From Chryseobacterium gleum (GTDB taxonomy: Bacteria; Bacteroidota; Bacteroidia; Flavobacteriales_D; Sanyastnellaceae), in the NCBI GenBank assembly GCA_945874695.1, contig CAMCHP010000019.1, forward strand, positions 1 through 44,610: a DNA stretch of 44,610 bases, in the 5' to 3' direction. The translations under genes and the position numbers were made by a program. Positions 33,484 through 41,697 of the stretch are shown piece after piece. The notes under the pieces are model-generated. The model made no database searches. It saw nothing but the letters and a program-made list of their open reading frames with translations, and was not told the DNA's origin. Within the stretch, counting starts at the first letter, position 1. Each line of letters begins with the position of its first letter.

Positions 33484-34293
33484 ATGAAAAAAACACTCCT
33501 CCTGATGACTGCTGCCGCACTCATCTTTACCGCTTGCCGAAAAGATGAAGAAGAGCCGGCACTCGATACCGACCTCGCAGCAAACGAACAAGCACTGGCC
33601 GCAAGTGAACGATCCTATTCGAGTGAAGTTGATGCCTATGTTTTCCCACTGAGCCTCAATTCATCGCTTTGTTTCCCCGGAAATGGCAACGGCACCGTTG
33701 ATTGCGTAACCGTTACCGATTCGGGTGCTGACGTGTACCCGCGCACCATCACCCTCGACTACGGTGATGCCTGCGAAGGCATTGGAGGCAACATTCGCAG
33801 CGGGGTGATCACCATTACGTGGTCGGCCGCGCCCGATGAAATCAACGCGCAACGCACGGTGACTTTCGTTGATTTCGCCTTCAACAACCGCGCAATTACC
33901 GGTACGCGCACCGTAACATACACGGGCTTGAACGCTGATGAAAATCCGACATATACCCTCGTGGTCGATACCGACATTGAAACCGCCAACGGAACCCTCG
34001 GCCACAATGCTACCCAAAGCATTGTGTGGTTGAGCGGACATGAAACCGCAGCGTGTTTCGACAATATTTTCGAGATCTCTGGTGTATCTACCGTGGTTCG
34101 TCCGAACGGCTTGCCCGTTACCCGCACCATCACCACGCCGCTCATTGTTGATCGGGTGTGTGGTTATACCATCGCTGGAGTGATACAAGTAACGGGGGTT
34201 CTAAATCCGCGCAGCCTCAATTACGGCGATGGCACATGCGACAACATCGCAGTGCTTACGATGAACGGCAACACATACGAGATTACACTTTAA
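33484..34293 (+). CDS. Lipoprotein of unknown function with paired cysteines
   Basis: A 269-residue lipoprotein: MKKTLLLMTAAALIFTAC with lipobox FTAC (Cys18), then an acidic, likely flexible linker (KDEEEPALDTDLAANEQ). The mature domain is beta-rich with five or six further cysteines (SLCFPGNG, VDCVTV, DYGDACEGIGG, AACFDNIF, RVCGYTI, GTCDNIAV), an even spread that suggests disulfides. The TITLDYGDAC...RSGVITITW pattern recurs in Bacteroidota lipoproteins without a known function. Monocistronic: a REPIN-like element upstream and a strong terminator downstream. Confidence 0.8.
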   Translation: MKKTLLLMTAAALIFTACRKDEEEPALDTDLAANEQALAASERSYSSEVDAYVFPLSLNSSLCFPGNGNGTVDCVTVTDSGADVYPRTITLDYGDACEGIGGNIRSGVITITWSAAPDEINAQRTVTFVDFAFNNRAITGTRTVTYTGLNADENPTYTLVVDTDIETANGTLGHNATQSIVWLSGHETAACFDNIFEISGVSTVVRPNGLPVTRTITTPLIVDRVCGYTIAGVIQVTGVLNPRSLNYGDGTCDNIAVLTMNGNTYEITL

Positions 34294-34306
34294 GCTGAAT
34301 CAATTG

Positions 34307-34337
34307 CAAAAAAAGGGCCGCTCAACGCGGCCCTTTT
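34307..34337. terminator. Bidirectional intrinsic terminator
   Basis: GGGCCGC-TCAAC-GCGGCCC, a 7-bp GC-rich stem with seven A before and four T after. It separates the convergent lipoprotein (+) and EGF-like lipoprotein (-) genes. Confidence 0.88.
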
Positions 34338-34359
34338 CATTTGCAATGTTTTGCAATGC

Positions 34360-34845
34360 TTATTGCTTGGTGCAAGTAGCGGTACAAGTATCGCTATCTG
34401 CGCCTGCAGAAATGGTGTAAGTCATGGTCAAAATGTTGCCCGTGATTTGACCGCTTCCGCTAATGGTCAATGCGGTTCCACCTGAAGTTACAGTTTGGTT
34501 CGGAATGTTGAGTGAATTCCCTGAAACCGTAGCGTTCACGGCGATGCCGATGTCGTAGAAGTTATTGATGATTACGTTACGCACACCTGTTGAAGATGTA
34601 GTCACAGTTAAGCTGAAGGTGTAGTTACCTGATTCGCAGCTTTCAGAAACGTTGTACGTACCTAAGAATTTAGCGCGGGTTTCAGTTGCACACTCAGTGC
34701 CTTCATAACCGGTAGCACATGCACAAATGCCTTCGTTGCACGTACCACCATTTTGGCACACAACATCATCACATTCGTCTTTACAGCCTGTAAGTGCCAA
34801 AGCACCAAAGCTCAATGAGATCAAGAAAAGTTTGAAATTTTTCAT
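34360..34845 (-). CDS. Small lipoprotein with one EGF-like domain
   Basis: A 161-residue lipoprotein. Lipobox LTGC (Cys21). Residues about 24-53 form an EGF-like module with six cysteines in canonical spacing (CDDVVCQNGGTCNEGICAC, then GYEGTEC). The rest (about 58-155) is a small beta-rich domain (TYNVSESCESGNYTFSLTV, SLNIPNQTVTSGG, ISGSGQITGN) related to 'lipocalin-like/NlpE-like' Bacteroidota domains, with a CTATC end. Likely surface or periplasmic binding; ligand unknown. Last gene of the 37.9-34.4 kb minus-strand run, 62 bp after the collagen-like gene. Confidence 0.8.
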   Translation of the reverse strand: MKNFKLFLISLSFGALALTGCKDECDDVVCQNGGTCNEGICACATGYEGTECATETRAKFLGTYNVSESCESGNYTFSLTVTTSSTGVRNVIINNFYDIGIAVNATVSGNSLNIPNQTVTSGGTALTISGSGQITGNILTMTYTISAGADSDTCTATCTKQ

Positions 34846-34907
34846 TGGAATAGAAATTTAATTGGGTGCAAGGGTACAAAAATTTAATCAAATAATGTTG
34901 ATTCGCC

Positions 34908-36107
34908 TTATCGCGTGCGCACAGCTTGTTCAAAGGTGCCCGTCAAAACTTGGCTGTACCACAAGATATTATCGGCCAAATTGCGGCTCATCCCGTACGC
35001 CTGCGTAGGGGTGATGAGGGTGATCATTTCGGCTGCAGCAATGGCTTCGATCACCGAGCCGGCCAGCACTTGCGAATACCACGCCCCATTTAACGCGCTG
35101 TTTCGGCTGAAGCCGTAGGCCATTTGATCGGTGTACACAACGACTTTATCTTTTGATGCAATGGTGCCCAACAAAACGCCTGATGTTGATGTGCTGTACC
35201 ACGTGCCGTTGCCTGAACTGTTGCGGCGAAATCCATAAGCCATGCCATTGGTCACGAGCACAATGCCTTCTTCGCTCGCCTCGGTTGCAATAACAGGCGA
35301 GTCTAAAACCTGTTCGGTAAAAGCGGCATTGTCGGCTTGGTTGCGCGCAAACCCGTAAGCGGTTTGATCGGTATACACGACAATGTAGTCGCCCACACTC
35401 AAGGTGGTGCAACTGCCATCGCCGGGCTGCCCTGCGATGCCTTGCGCACCTTGCGGACCGGGCAAGCCGATGGGGCCTTGTGCACCCGTTTCACCCGCCG
35501 GCCCAACGGGGCCCGCGACACCTGCAACACCCGCAACGCCTTGCTGACCTTGCGGTCCAACGGGGCCTATTGCTCCGGCTGGGCCGGGAACGCCTTGCAT
35601 GCCTTGCACTCCGGGAACGCCCTGCGCGCCCTGTGCACCCGTTGCTCCGGGTGGGCCTTGTAAACCCGGTTCGCCCTGAGGTCCGGGCTCGCCCTGAACA
35701 CCGCCATTTGCAGCATACAAGGCGTATGGCACGCTCAACAATTGGCTGGCACCCGTTATGGAGAAGTCATTGCCACCATTCGGATCAGTGGCTGAAACGA
35801 GGTAGTAAGGACCATTGGCCCAGTTAATGGAAGCGATGCTGCCCAATTCAGCGGCTCCATCGCCAGCGACCAGGCTGATGAGCCCGTTTGGGTTGGTTTG
35901 TGCCGTATGCACCTCGGCAAAAACTTCGATGCCATTTTCACTTCCTTGCACAATGGCGATGCGCGTGCTCACTGTCGCATTCACAAGCAACTGACTTTCA
36001 GCGTTGCGCAGAACGGCCTGGTACGACATCAATTGGGGTGCTTGCGCACGCACGCTTTCAGCAAAGAGTAGCACCGCAAGTAAGAGCAGGTAATTTATTC
36101 GACGCAT
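34908..36107 (-). CDS. Secreted collagen-like (Gly-X-Y) protein
   Basis: A 399-residue exported protein. Signal peptide 1-21 (AESVRAQ). The N-terminal domain (about 22-132) is the Bacteroidota module APQLMSYQAVLRNAESQLLV ... NPNGLISLVAGDG ... WANGPYYLVSATDPNGG ... QLLSVPYALYA. About 135-232 is an uninterrupted run of about 32 Gly-X-Y triplets (GEPGPQGEPGLQGPPG and on), a collagen-like triple helix predicted to trimerise. The C-terminal ~165 residues hold four ~42-residue repeats with YTDQ(T/M)AYGF(A/S)RN...WYSQVL. There is no sorting domain. The gene lies 2 bp after a small T9SS protein gene in one operon; an exported trimeric fibre is the best inference. Confidence 0.85.
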   Translation of the reverse strand: MRRINYLLLLAVLLFAESVRAQAPQLMSYQAVLRNAESQLLVNATVSTRIAIVQGSENGIEVFAEVHTAQTNPNGLISLVAGDGAAELGSIASINWANGPYYLVSATDPNGGNDFSITGASQLLSVPYALYAANGGVQGEPGPQGEPGLQGPPGATGAQGAQGVPGVQGMQGVPGPAGAIGPVGPQGQQGVAGVAGVAGPVGPAGETGAQGPIGLPGPQGAQGIAGQPGDGSCTTLSVGDYIVVYTDQTAYGFARNQADNAAFTEQVLDSPVIATEASEEGIVLVTNGMAYGFRRNSSGNGTWYSTSTSGVLLGTIASKDKVVVYTDQMAYGFSRNSALNGAWYSQVLAGSVIEAIAAAEMITLITPTQAYGMSRNLADNILWYSQVLTGTFEQAVRTR

Positions 36108-36109
36108 GA

Positions 36110-36592
36110 CTAGTTGGTTTTCAAGATGATGAAATGAACTTGGTAAACATCGTCGATATACAGCTGCGCTGTGTAAGCCCCCGATGCGAAAGTAGAAAGA
36201 TCAAGTTGCGAAAGCCCGCTGGGCAATGTTTGCACGGCAATTAGTCGTCCGCCCAAATCGTGCATGTAAAGTTGATACACGGCATTACCCGCTTCAGGGA
36301 GTTGCAAAAAAGCGTTGCCCCGATTCGGATTGGGATACAAGTTGTACGCAAACGACTCGGCGAGTTCAGGTACGCGAATCTCAAGCTCAAGATAGGTTTG
36401 CTGCACGCCACGGGCCGCGCTGCCACTGGCATTTGCCGAGGTGGTGTATGCCACTTGGCCCAACGAAAAACTCACTGAACCCGCGGCAGACGTACTCGAA
36501 GTGCCTCCTGCACCGAGGTTGTGTTGTGCGCTTACTTGGCTCACCCATAGCGTGCACACAAAAAGCAAAAACATTGCGCTGCTCAATTTCAT
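36110..36592 (-). CDS. Small secreted protein with T9SS type A sorting domain
   Basis: A 160-residue exported protein. Signal peptide to about residue 22 (SQVSAQ). Residues 25-70 (GGTSSTSAAGSVSFSLGQVAYTTS ... ARGVQQTYLELE) are a recurrent short module of Bacteroidota surface proteins. The remainder is a type A sorting domain (YNLYPNPNRGNAFLQLP, YMHDLGGRLIAV, GAYTAQLYIDD). It is almost nothing but a sorting domain, so it may act as an anchor or adaptor for the collagen-like protein encoded 2 bp downstream (inference). Its ATG overlaps the PqiA-like stop (ATGA, 36589-36592). Confidence 0.83.
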   Translation of the reverse strand: MKLSSAMFLLFVCTLWVSQVSAQHNLGAGGTSSTSAAGSVSFSLGQVAYTTSANASGSAARGVQQTYLELEIRVPELAESFAYNLYPNPNRGNAFLQLPEAGNAVYQLYMHDLGGRLIAVQTLPSGLSQLDLSTFASGAYTAQLYIDDVYQVHFIILKTN

Positions 36593-37869
36593 TCGATTAC
36601 CGTGGGTTGATTGGCGTGTGGTTCAGTGCGAATAACCTGCTTTAAGCGTTCACTGAGCAGCAAGCCCGCCAAGGCATAAGCCGTAAACATATAAAAACCC
36701 AAACGCAAGGTCGATTGGTTGGTGGTAAACACCTCTAAGGTAGCAGAACCGCGCTCAATTTGGGTGAGTTGGTTGTTGATGATGCCGCTGAAGCCAATAA
36801 ACGCCATGAACAAAGCCACTACAAGCACATCGGCCATTGACCATTTGGCCGAGCGAAACAGCACGGCATGCAGCACACGTGATTGCGGCAAGCGGTTGCG
36901 CAAAACCGCGATCAAGGTCAGGGTGAGTTTCACGGCGGGCAGCAAAATACTGAAGCTGAACACCAAAAACGACACCACGATCAAGGGCAAGTCGCCATTG
37001 ATTAAAAGTAAGTGCACCACCTCGGCAATGCTTTTGCTTTGAAAAAAAAGCACCTGGTCGTGAAAAGCCACCGGCTCACCCATGAGTAAGAAAGAAAACT
37101 CGGCGATGGTGGCTTCAATATCGATCATGGGAAGGCTTACACCGGCAACGAGTAAAACCAAGGCTACCAGCGTCAATGCACTGTAAATAATCCGATCGCG
37201 CGTTCCCCAAAGCATCCAAGCAAGGGCTGCGATCACCAGCACGGCGAAAATATACACCGCGGTTCGGCTTTGTTGCCGCGCATCCTGCCGATAGGCAGAA
37301 ATCAACGTTAAACAACCCTCGCGATCGTCGCAGCCGTAACGAAGCAGTACGGCGTTGAGGGCGCTGTAATCCATGCTGCCTACCGTTTCATCGGCAAAGG
37401 TTTGAATGCGCTCTACAAGCCACTGTTTCAGCGCGGCTTTGGTTTCGGGGGTATCTAAACGGTCAACGATGGCTTCAGCATAAGAAGGGATGCCGGCACG
37501 AATGTCGTCGAAAGAGATTAGCAGGTCGGCAAAGAATTGTTTAAACACGCCCCCCAGACTTTTGCTGTTGCGCTCACGCATGAGCTGCTCAACCTCGTTG
37601 ATGAGTACCTCGAGAATTTCTTCGGTTTTGCGCAGCAAATCTTTTCGGTTGGCGGGCGTCACTTCAAATTCATCAACTTTCTTGGTGATCACCGTAGCGG
37701 CGATATCTTTCCAAGCATCGATGCTGAACAATCCGTAACTGATATGGCTGAGCACCACGCGGTCGGCATTGAGGTTGCGCTGCACACGCTCAAGGCGGTA
37801 CACATGCACGGTGAAAATAACCAGCACGGCCAAAAGGCTTATTGCAGCAGCTCGGGCAAGGGTTTGCAT
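36589..37869 (-). CDS. PqiA-domain membrane protein
   Basis: A 426-residue inner-membrane protein. TM1 is at about 7-23. A ~180-residue, largely helical periplasmic region follows (VDEFEVTPANRKDLLRKTEEI, QLMRERNSKSLGGVFKQFFADLL). Four further TMs carry the PqiA-type core: VLLVAGVSLPMIDIEA, LFFQSKSIAEVVHLLLINGDLPLIVVSFLVFSFSILLPAVKLTLTL, RSAKWSMADVLVVALFMAFIGF. PqiA proteins work with MCE proteins in envelope lipid transport; no MCE gene is present. A dispersed palindrome (37281-37302) encodes ISAYRQDA in the periplasmic region. Translationally coupled to the small T9SS gene. Confidence 0.8.
   Translation of the reverse strand: MQTLARAAAISLLAVLVIFTVHVYRLERVQRNLNADRVVLSHISYGLFSIDAWKDIAATVITKKVDEFEVTPANRKDLLRKTEEILEVLINEVEQLMRERNSKSLGGVFKQFFADLLISFDDIRAGIPSYAEAIVDRLDTPETKAALKQWLVERIQTFADETVGSMDYSALNAVLLRYGCDDREGCLTLISAYRQDARQQSRTAVYIFAVLVIAALAWMLWGTRDRIIYSALTLVALVLLVAGVSLPMIDIEATIAEFSFLLMGEPVAFHDQVLFFQSKSIAEVVHLLLINGDLPLIVVSFLVFSFSILLPAVKLTLTLIAVLRNRLPQSRVLHAVLFRSAKWSMADVLVVALFMAFIGFSGIINNQLTQIERGSATLEVFTTNQSTLRLGFYMFTAYALAGLLLSERLKQVIRTEPHANQPTVIE
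37281..37302 (-). repeat. Dispersed palindrome, stem CTGCC/GGCAG (in CDS)
   Basis: Minus strand ATTTCTGCC-TATC-GGCAGGATG, in frame in the PqiA-like gene, read as ISAYRQDA, a different frame from the GLTAGW copies. Confidence 0.77.
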
Positions 37870-37920
37870 GCGGCAATTTAAACAATGCCGATCAGGTAGC
37901 GTCGTGTGAATTTGTATATG

Positions 37921-37945
37921 GTTTTCGGCCTAAACGGCCGGATGG
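37921..37945 (+). repeat. Dispersed palindrome, stem CGGCC/GGCCG
   Basis: GTTTTCGGCC-TAAAC-GGCCG followed by GATGGT, intergenic, ending 2 bp before the stop codon of the XRE gene. Nearly identical to the copy at 430-454. Confidence 0.8.
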
Positions 37946-37947
37946 TC

Positions 37948-38235
37948 TCAGTCTTTTTTTCGACGAACCGGAGAATACGTTGTGGGTTGCTCTAAAAACG
38001 CGCTAAGATTTGTAATTTTGGGCAGGAGTTCAGTCAGGTTGACGTCGAGTGCGGCACTGAGGCGAACCAATGTGAGAATGTGCGGGTTTGTTTTTCCGTT
38101 TTCGATGATGCTCAAATTGGGCACATCCATGTCGATGCGATAAGCCAAATCTGCCTGCGAAAGACCCAGTTCTTTTCGCCGATCCACAATGGCCGCGCCC
38201 AGTTTTTGCAAGTATTCCCCGTCACTCATTGGCAT
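37948..38235 (-). CDS. XRE-family transcriptional regulator
   Basis: A 95-residue protein that is almost entirely one helix-turn-helix domain (about 10-66): LGAAIVDRRKELGLSQADLAYRIDMDVPNLSIIENGKTNPHILTLVRLSAALDV, the classic Cro/CI pattern with LSQ...LA turn and SxIExGK recognition helix. The tail is short and basic (PVRRKKD). Either ATG (38235 or 38229) could be used. It is divergent from an unknown gene across an 18-bp palindrome that is its likely operator, giving autoregulation plus control of the neighbour (inference). Confidence 0.9.
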   Translation of the reverse strand: MPMSDGEYLQKLGAAIVDRRKELGLSQADLAYRIDMDVPNLSIIENGKTNPHILTLVRLSAALDVNLTELLPKITNLSAFLEQPTTYSPVRRKKD

Positions 38236-38268
38236 GTGACCAAATAAGATAGGTCTAACTTGGCGCTT

Positions 38269-38286
38269 GTTATGTTATAACATAAC
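38269..38286. promoter_or_regulatory. 18-bp perfect palindrome, probable XRE operator
   Basis: GTTATGTTATAACATAAC is its own reverse complement, with partial outer arms CGCT/AGCG. It lies in the 81-bp gap between the divergent XRE and unknown genes, 33 bp and 30 bp from their starts, where promoters of both should be. Confidence 0.65.
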
Positions 38287-38316
38287 TTAGCGAGAAAGAC
38301 TTGACAAACGACTAAC

Positions 38317-38805
38317 ATGAAAGACCACACGTTCAACGAGCTCGGATTTTACTACGCCCACGTGGCCGACCGGTCCACCGCGCCCCTTTTTAGCTCATTG
38401 AATGCGGCAGGTGGCGCGGGTCACGCGGCGACACGCCAGTTCATTTGCTTGATATTCTTTAGAGAATACGTGGGCATGCAACTGCAAGATGTGAAAGGTC
38501 CCATATCGGTCGACGCTGATTTAGCACACCACATTTACTTGTGGCATCACGACCTCCGAAAATCAATTGCACAAGGGCAATCGGAGACCATAGCGTTCAA
38601 AACGCAACATGGCAAGTTAATCAAAGAGTCTGAGACCCATTTTTCCTGCATCTTTCAACGCGAACCGAAAACGAGCATCAACCTTTTTACTGATGTGGCG
38701 GGCATTATTCAATTGATTGCTTGCCTAGGTAACGAGGTGCTCAGTCCGGTTAACCTTTCATTTGCCGACTACGCATCCCTCATTGAGGGCAAAGAGAGGA
38801 ACTGA
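38317..38805 (+). CDS. Hypothetical protein divergent from XRE regulator
   Basis: A 162-residue protein I do not recognise. There is no signal peptide, membrane segment or catalytic motif. Visible traits: an aromatic N-terminus (FNELGFYYAHVADRS), AGHAATRQFICLIFFREYVGMQLQD, a His-rich stretch (DLAHHIYLWHHDLRKS) and KTQHGKLIKESETHFSCIFQRE. The C-terminal half is mixed alpha/beta. Divergence from a small XRE regulator over a palindrome suggests a controlled function, possibly a toxin-antitoxin-like or stress gene, but nothing in the sequence proves that. A 104-bp gap separates it from sdhC, which has its own promoter. Confidence 0.65.
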   Translation: MKDHTFNELGFYYAHVADRSTAPLFSSLNAAGGAGHAATRQFICLIFFREYVGMQLQDVKGPISVDADLAHHIYLWHHDLRKSIAQGQSETIAFKTQHGKLIKESETHFSCIFQREPKTSINLFTDVAGIIQLIACLGNEVLSPVNLSFADYASLIEGKERN

Positions 38806-38854
38806 ATGTTCAATATTTGTGCTTATCGAGAACATTTCTAAATAAATACAGGTA

Positions 38855-38885
38855 TTGGTTCTAACTTTATTCAGGGCTAATTTTG
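38855..38885 (+). promoter_or_regulatory. Promoter of sdhCAB
   Basis: TTGG at 38855-38858, a 19-nt spacer, and TAATTTTG at 38878-38885: an excellent Bacteroidota -33/-7 pair, 24 nt before the sdhC ATG. Confidence 0.6.
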
Positions 38886-38909
38886 CCCCACATTAGAATG
38901 TAAACCTGT

Positions 38910-39629
38910 ATGAGCCAATCTGCACTTTTGAAATCATCACTGGCCAAGAAATACTGGATGGCCTTGACCGGCTTGTTCCTGTGTGTTTTCCTGCTCGGGC
39001 ACTTGGCCGGCAACTTGCAACTCTTCATGACCGATGAGGCGGGCAAACTACAATTTAATGAATATGCGCGCTTCATGACGACCAATCCGGTGGTGAAGAT
39101 TTTATCTTACGTGACCTACATCAGCATCCTCTTTCACGCCATTGACGGCATCGCATTAACGATTCAAAACCGCAAAGCACGTCCTGTGAAGTACGCCTAC
39201 AACAAACCGGGTACGAACTCAGGTTGGGCTTCGCGCAACATGGCTGTTCTTGGCACCGTGATTTTGGTCTTTTTGGCAACTCACATGACCAATTTCTGGG
39301 CGAAAATGCACTTTACCGAAATGCCGATGCAAACCAGCGGACCTGACGGCCCCTTGGATGCTCCATTGAAAGACCTGCACTTAATCGTGATGGAGTTTTT
39401 CAATCCGGCAACCAACAACCTTGCCTTGGTTGCAGCCTTGTTTTATGCTGTGAGCATGCTCGGCTTGGCCTTTCACTTGTGGCATGGTTTTTCAAGCGCA
39501 TTTCAATCGTTGGGTGCAAAACACCCCAAATACAATAAACTCATTCGCGGCGCAGGTTACGGCTTCAGCGTGCTTGTGCCCGCGCTTTTCGCAATCATTC
39601 CGCTCTACCTGTACTTTACTCAGGCATGA
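38910..39629 (+). CDS. sdhC: Succinate dehydrogenase cytochrome b subunit
   Basis: A 239-residue five-helix membrane anchor of the single-subunit (type B, di-heme) kind. MALTGLFLCVFLLGHLAGNLQLF, ISILFHAIDGIALTIQNRKARP, FLATHMTNFWAKMHF and LAFHLWHGFSSAFQSLG supply the heme-ligand histidines. It carries electrons between menaquinone and the flavoprotein/iron-sulfur pair. First gene of sdhCAB, with its own promoter; 40 bp to sdhA. Confidence 0.94.
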   Translation: MSQSALLKSSLAKKYWMALTGLFLCVFLLGHLAGNLQLFMTDEAGKLQFNEYARFMTTNPVVKILSYVTYISILFHAIDGIALTIQNRKARPVKYAYNKPGTNSGWASRNMAVLGTVILVFLATHMTNFWAKMHFTEMPMQTSGPDGPLDAPLKDLHLIVMEFFNPATNNLALVAALFYAVSMLGLAFHLWHGFSSAFQSLGAKHPKYNKLIRGAGYGFSVLVPALFAIIPLYLYFTQA

Positions 39630-39669
39630 TGAACTTTACCGATAAATCACGGTAGTTTTAAAGGTAATT

Positions 39670-41673
39670 ATGGCAAAACTTGATGCAAAAACCCCATCCG
39701 GCCCTTTGGCCGAAAAATGGACCCACCACAAGAACACCATTCGCTTGGTTAACCCAGCGAACAAACGTTCAATTGATGTAATCGTGGTTGGCACTGGCCT
39801 CGCCGGTGGCGCTGCTGCTGCATCGCTAGGTGAAATGGGATACAACGTGAAAGCTTTCTGCTTTCAAGACTCTCCACGTCGTGCGCACTCCATTGCGGCA
39901 CAGGGTGGAATCAACGCAGCAAAGAACTACCAAAACGACGGTGACTCAACCTATCGTTTGTTTTACGACACCATCAAAGGTGGCGATTACCGTTCGCGTG
40001 AGGCGAATGTGTACCGCCTTGCAGAGGTATCGGCCAACATCATTGACCAATGTGTTGCGCAAGGTGTACCCTTTGCACGCGATTACGGCGGCTTGCTCGA
40101 CAACCGTTCTTTTGGAGGCGTGCTCGTTTCACGAACGTTTTACGCGAAGGGACAAACCGGCCAACAACTGTTGTTGGGTGCCTACAGTGCCCTTTCACGC
40201 CAAATTTCAAAAGGCAAGGTTGAGATGCTCAACCGCCACGAAGTGCTCGATGTCGTAATCGTTGACGGCAAATGCCGCGGTGTAATCGCACGCAACTTGA
40301 TCACGGGTGCCATCGAACGCCACGGGGCGCACGCTGTGATTCTTGCAACAGGCGGATACGGCAACGTATTCTACCTCTCAACCAACGCCATGGGTTCAAA
40401 CGTAACCGCAGCGTGGAAGGCCCACATGAAAGGCGCTTTCTTCGCGAATCCGTGCTTTACCCAAATTCACCCAACTTGCATTCCGGTGTCAGGCGAGTAC
40501 CAGTCGAAGCTGACGTTGATGTCAGAGTCACTCCGCAACGATGGCCGAATTTGGGTGCCGAAGAAAAAAGAAGACGTAGCAGCCGTTCGAAACGGCAGCA
40601 AAAGTCCGGTTGATATTCCTGAAGAAGACCGCGACTACTACCTCGAGCGCCGGTACCCGTCGTTTGGAAACTTGGTGCCACGCGACGTGGCTTCACGTGC
40701 GGCCAAAGAGCGTTGCGATGAGGGCTACGGAGTAAATAAAACTGGCGAAGCGGTTTACCTCGATTTCAGTAGTGCAATTATGCGCTACGGAGCCACTGAA
40801 GCCAAAATGCGCGGCATCGAAAATCCGTCGCAAGAACAGGTGCGAAGCCTTGGAGAAGACGTCGTTCGCGCGAAGTACGGCAACCTGTTTCAGATGTACG
40901 AGAAGATCACCGATGATGATCCGTACAAAACACCGATGATGATTTACCCTGCGGTTCACTACACCATGGGCGGCTTGTGGGTTGATTACAACCTCATGAC
41001 CACCGTGCCTGGTTTATTTGCCGCCGGTGAAGCGAACTTCTCTGACCACGGGGCAAACCGCTTGGGTGCAAGTGCACTCATGCAAGGTTTGGCCGATGGC
41101 TATTTTGTGCTCCCTTACACCGTAGGCGAATACTTGGCCGATGACATCCGAACCGGAAAAATCAACACCAATTCACCCGAATTTGTGGCGGCCGAAAAAA
41201 ACGTGAGCGACCGCATCAGCAAGTTGATGAATAACAATGGCACCAAGCCGGTTGACGATTTCCATCGCCGTTTGGGCCGCATCATGTGGGACGAATGTGG
41301 CATGGCGCGCAGTGAGGCCGGCTTAAAAAAGGCCATTGCTGATATTCAAGCTTTGCGTGAAGAATTTTGGCGCGATGCGCGTGTGCCGGGCAAGGCTGAC
41401 GGCCTGAACCCTGAGCTTGAAAAGGCCGGACGTGTGGCCGACTTTATCGACCTCGGTGAGCTCATGTGCCGCGATGCACTGGAGCGTTTGGAGTCGTGCG
41501 GCGGACACTTCCGGGTCGAGTATCAAACCGAAGACGGCGAAGCTTTGCGCGACGACGATAACTTCGCATTTGTCTCGGCTTGGGAATACACCGGCAAACC
41601 TTCTGAAGCCATTCTTCATAAAGAAGACCTCGTTTACGAAAATGTTAAATTGGTCCAGCGCAGCTACAAGTAA
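39670..41673 (+). CDS. sdhA: Succinate dehydrogenase flavoprotein subunit
   Basis: A 667-residue FAD subunit oxidising succinate to fumarate. [22 protein letters not shown] is the dinucleotide fold. [20 protein letters not shown] carries the covalent-FAD His (about residue 75). [19 protein letters not shown] and [19 protein letters not shown] are active-site and FAD-contact regions. Length is normal for the type B enzyme. The N-terminal PSGPLAEKW, conserved in relatives as I recall them, happens to be written in codons that resemble the dispersed palindrome (see rejected items). Confidence 0.96.
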   Translation: MAKLDAKTPSGPLAEKWTHHKNTIRLVNPANKRSIDVIVVGTGLAGGAAAASLGEMGYNVKAFCFQDSPRRAHSIAAQGGINAAKNYQNDGDSTYRLFYDTIKGGDYRSREANVYRLAEVSANIIDQCVAQGVPFARDYGGLLDNRSFGGVLVSRTFYAKGQTGQQLLLGAYSALSRQISKGKVEMLNRHEVLDVVIVDGKCRGVIARNLITGAIERHGAHAVILATGGYGNVFYLSTNAMGSNVTAAWKAHMKGAFFANPCFTQIHPTCIPVSGEYQSKLTLMSESLRNDGRIWVPKKKEDVAAVRNGSKSPVDIPEEDRDYYLERRYPSFGNLVPRDVASRAAKERCDEGYGVNKTGEAVYLDFSSAIMRYGATEAKMRGIENPSQEQVRSLGEDVVRAKYGNLFQMYEKITDDDPYKTPMMIYPAVHYTMGGLWVDYNLMTTVPGLFAAGEANFSDHGANRLGASALMQGLADGYFVLPYTVGEYLADDIRTGKINTNSPEFVAAEKNVSDRISKLMNNNGTKPVDDFHRRLGRIMWDECGMARSEAGLKKAIADIQALREEFWRDARVPGKADGLNPELEKAGRVADFIDLGELMCRDALERLESCGGHFRVEYQTEDGEALRDDDNFAFVSAWEYTGKPSEAILHKEDLVYENVKLVQRSYK

Positions 41674-41697
41674 GCTGCAGGCATAAAATACCGTGTT

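Noticed and set aside
35400-35710. GC-rich short repeats that could pass for a CRISPR-like or VNTR array
   Set aside because: They are Gly-X-Y codons of the collagen-like protein; no fixed spacer or repeat length.
39693-39718. A fourteenth palindrome-like site (CCATCC-GGCC-CTTT-GGCC-GAAAA) at the sdhA N-terminus
   Set aside because: Stem and flanks fit, but the loop lacks the T...C ends, and the encoded PSGPLAEKW is, as I recall, conserved in SdhA of relatives, so the DNA match may be a coincidence of codons.
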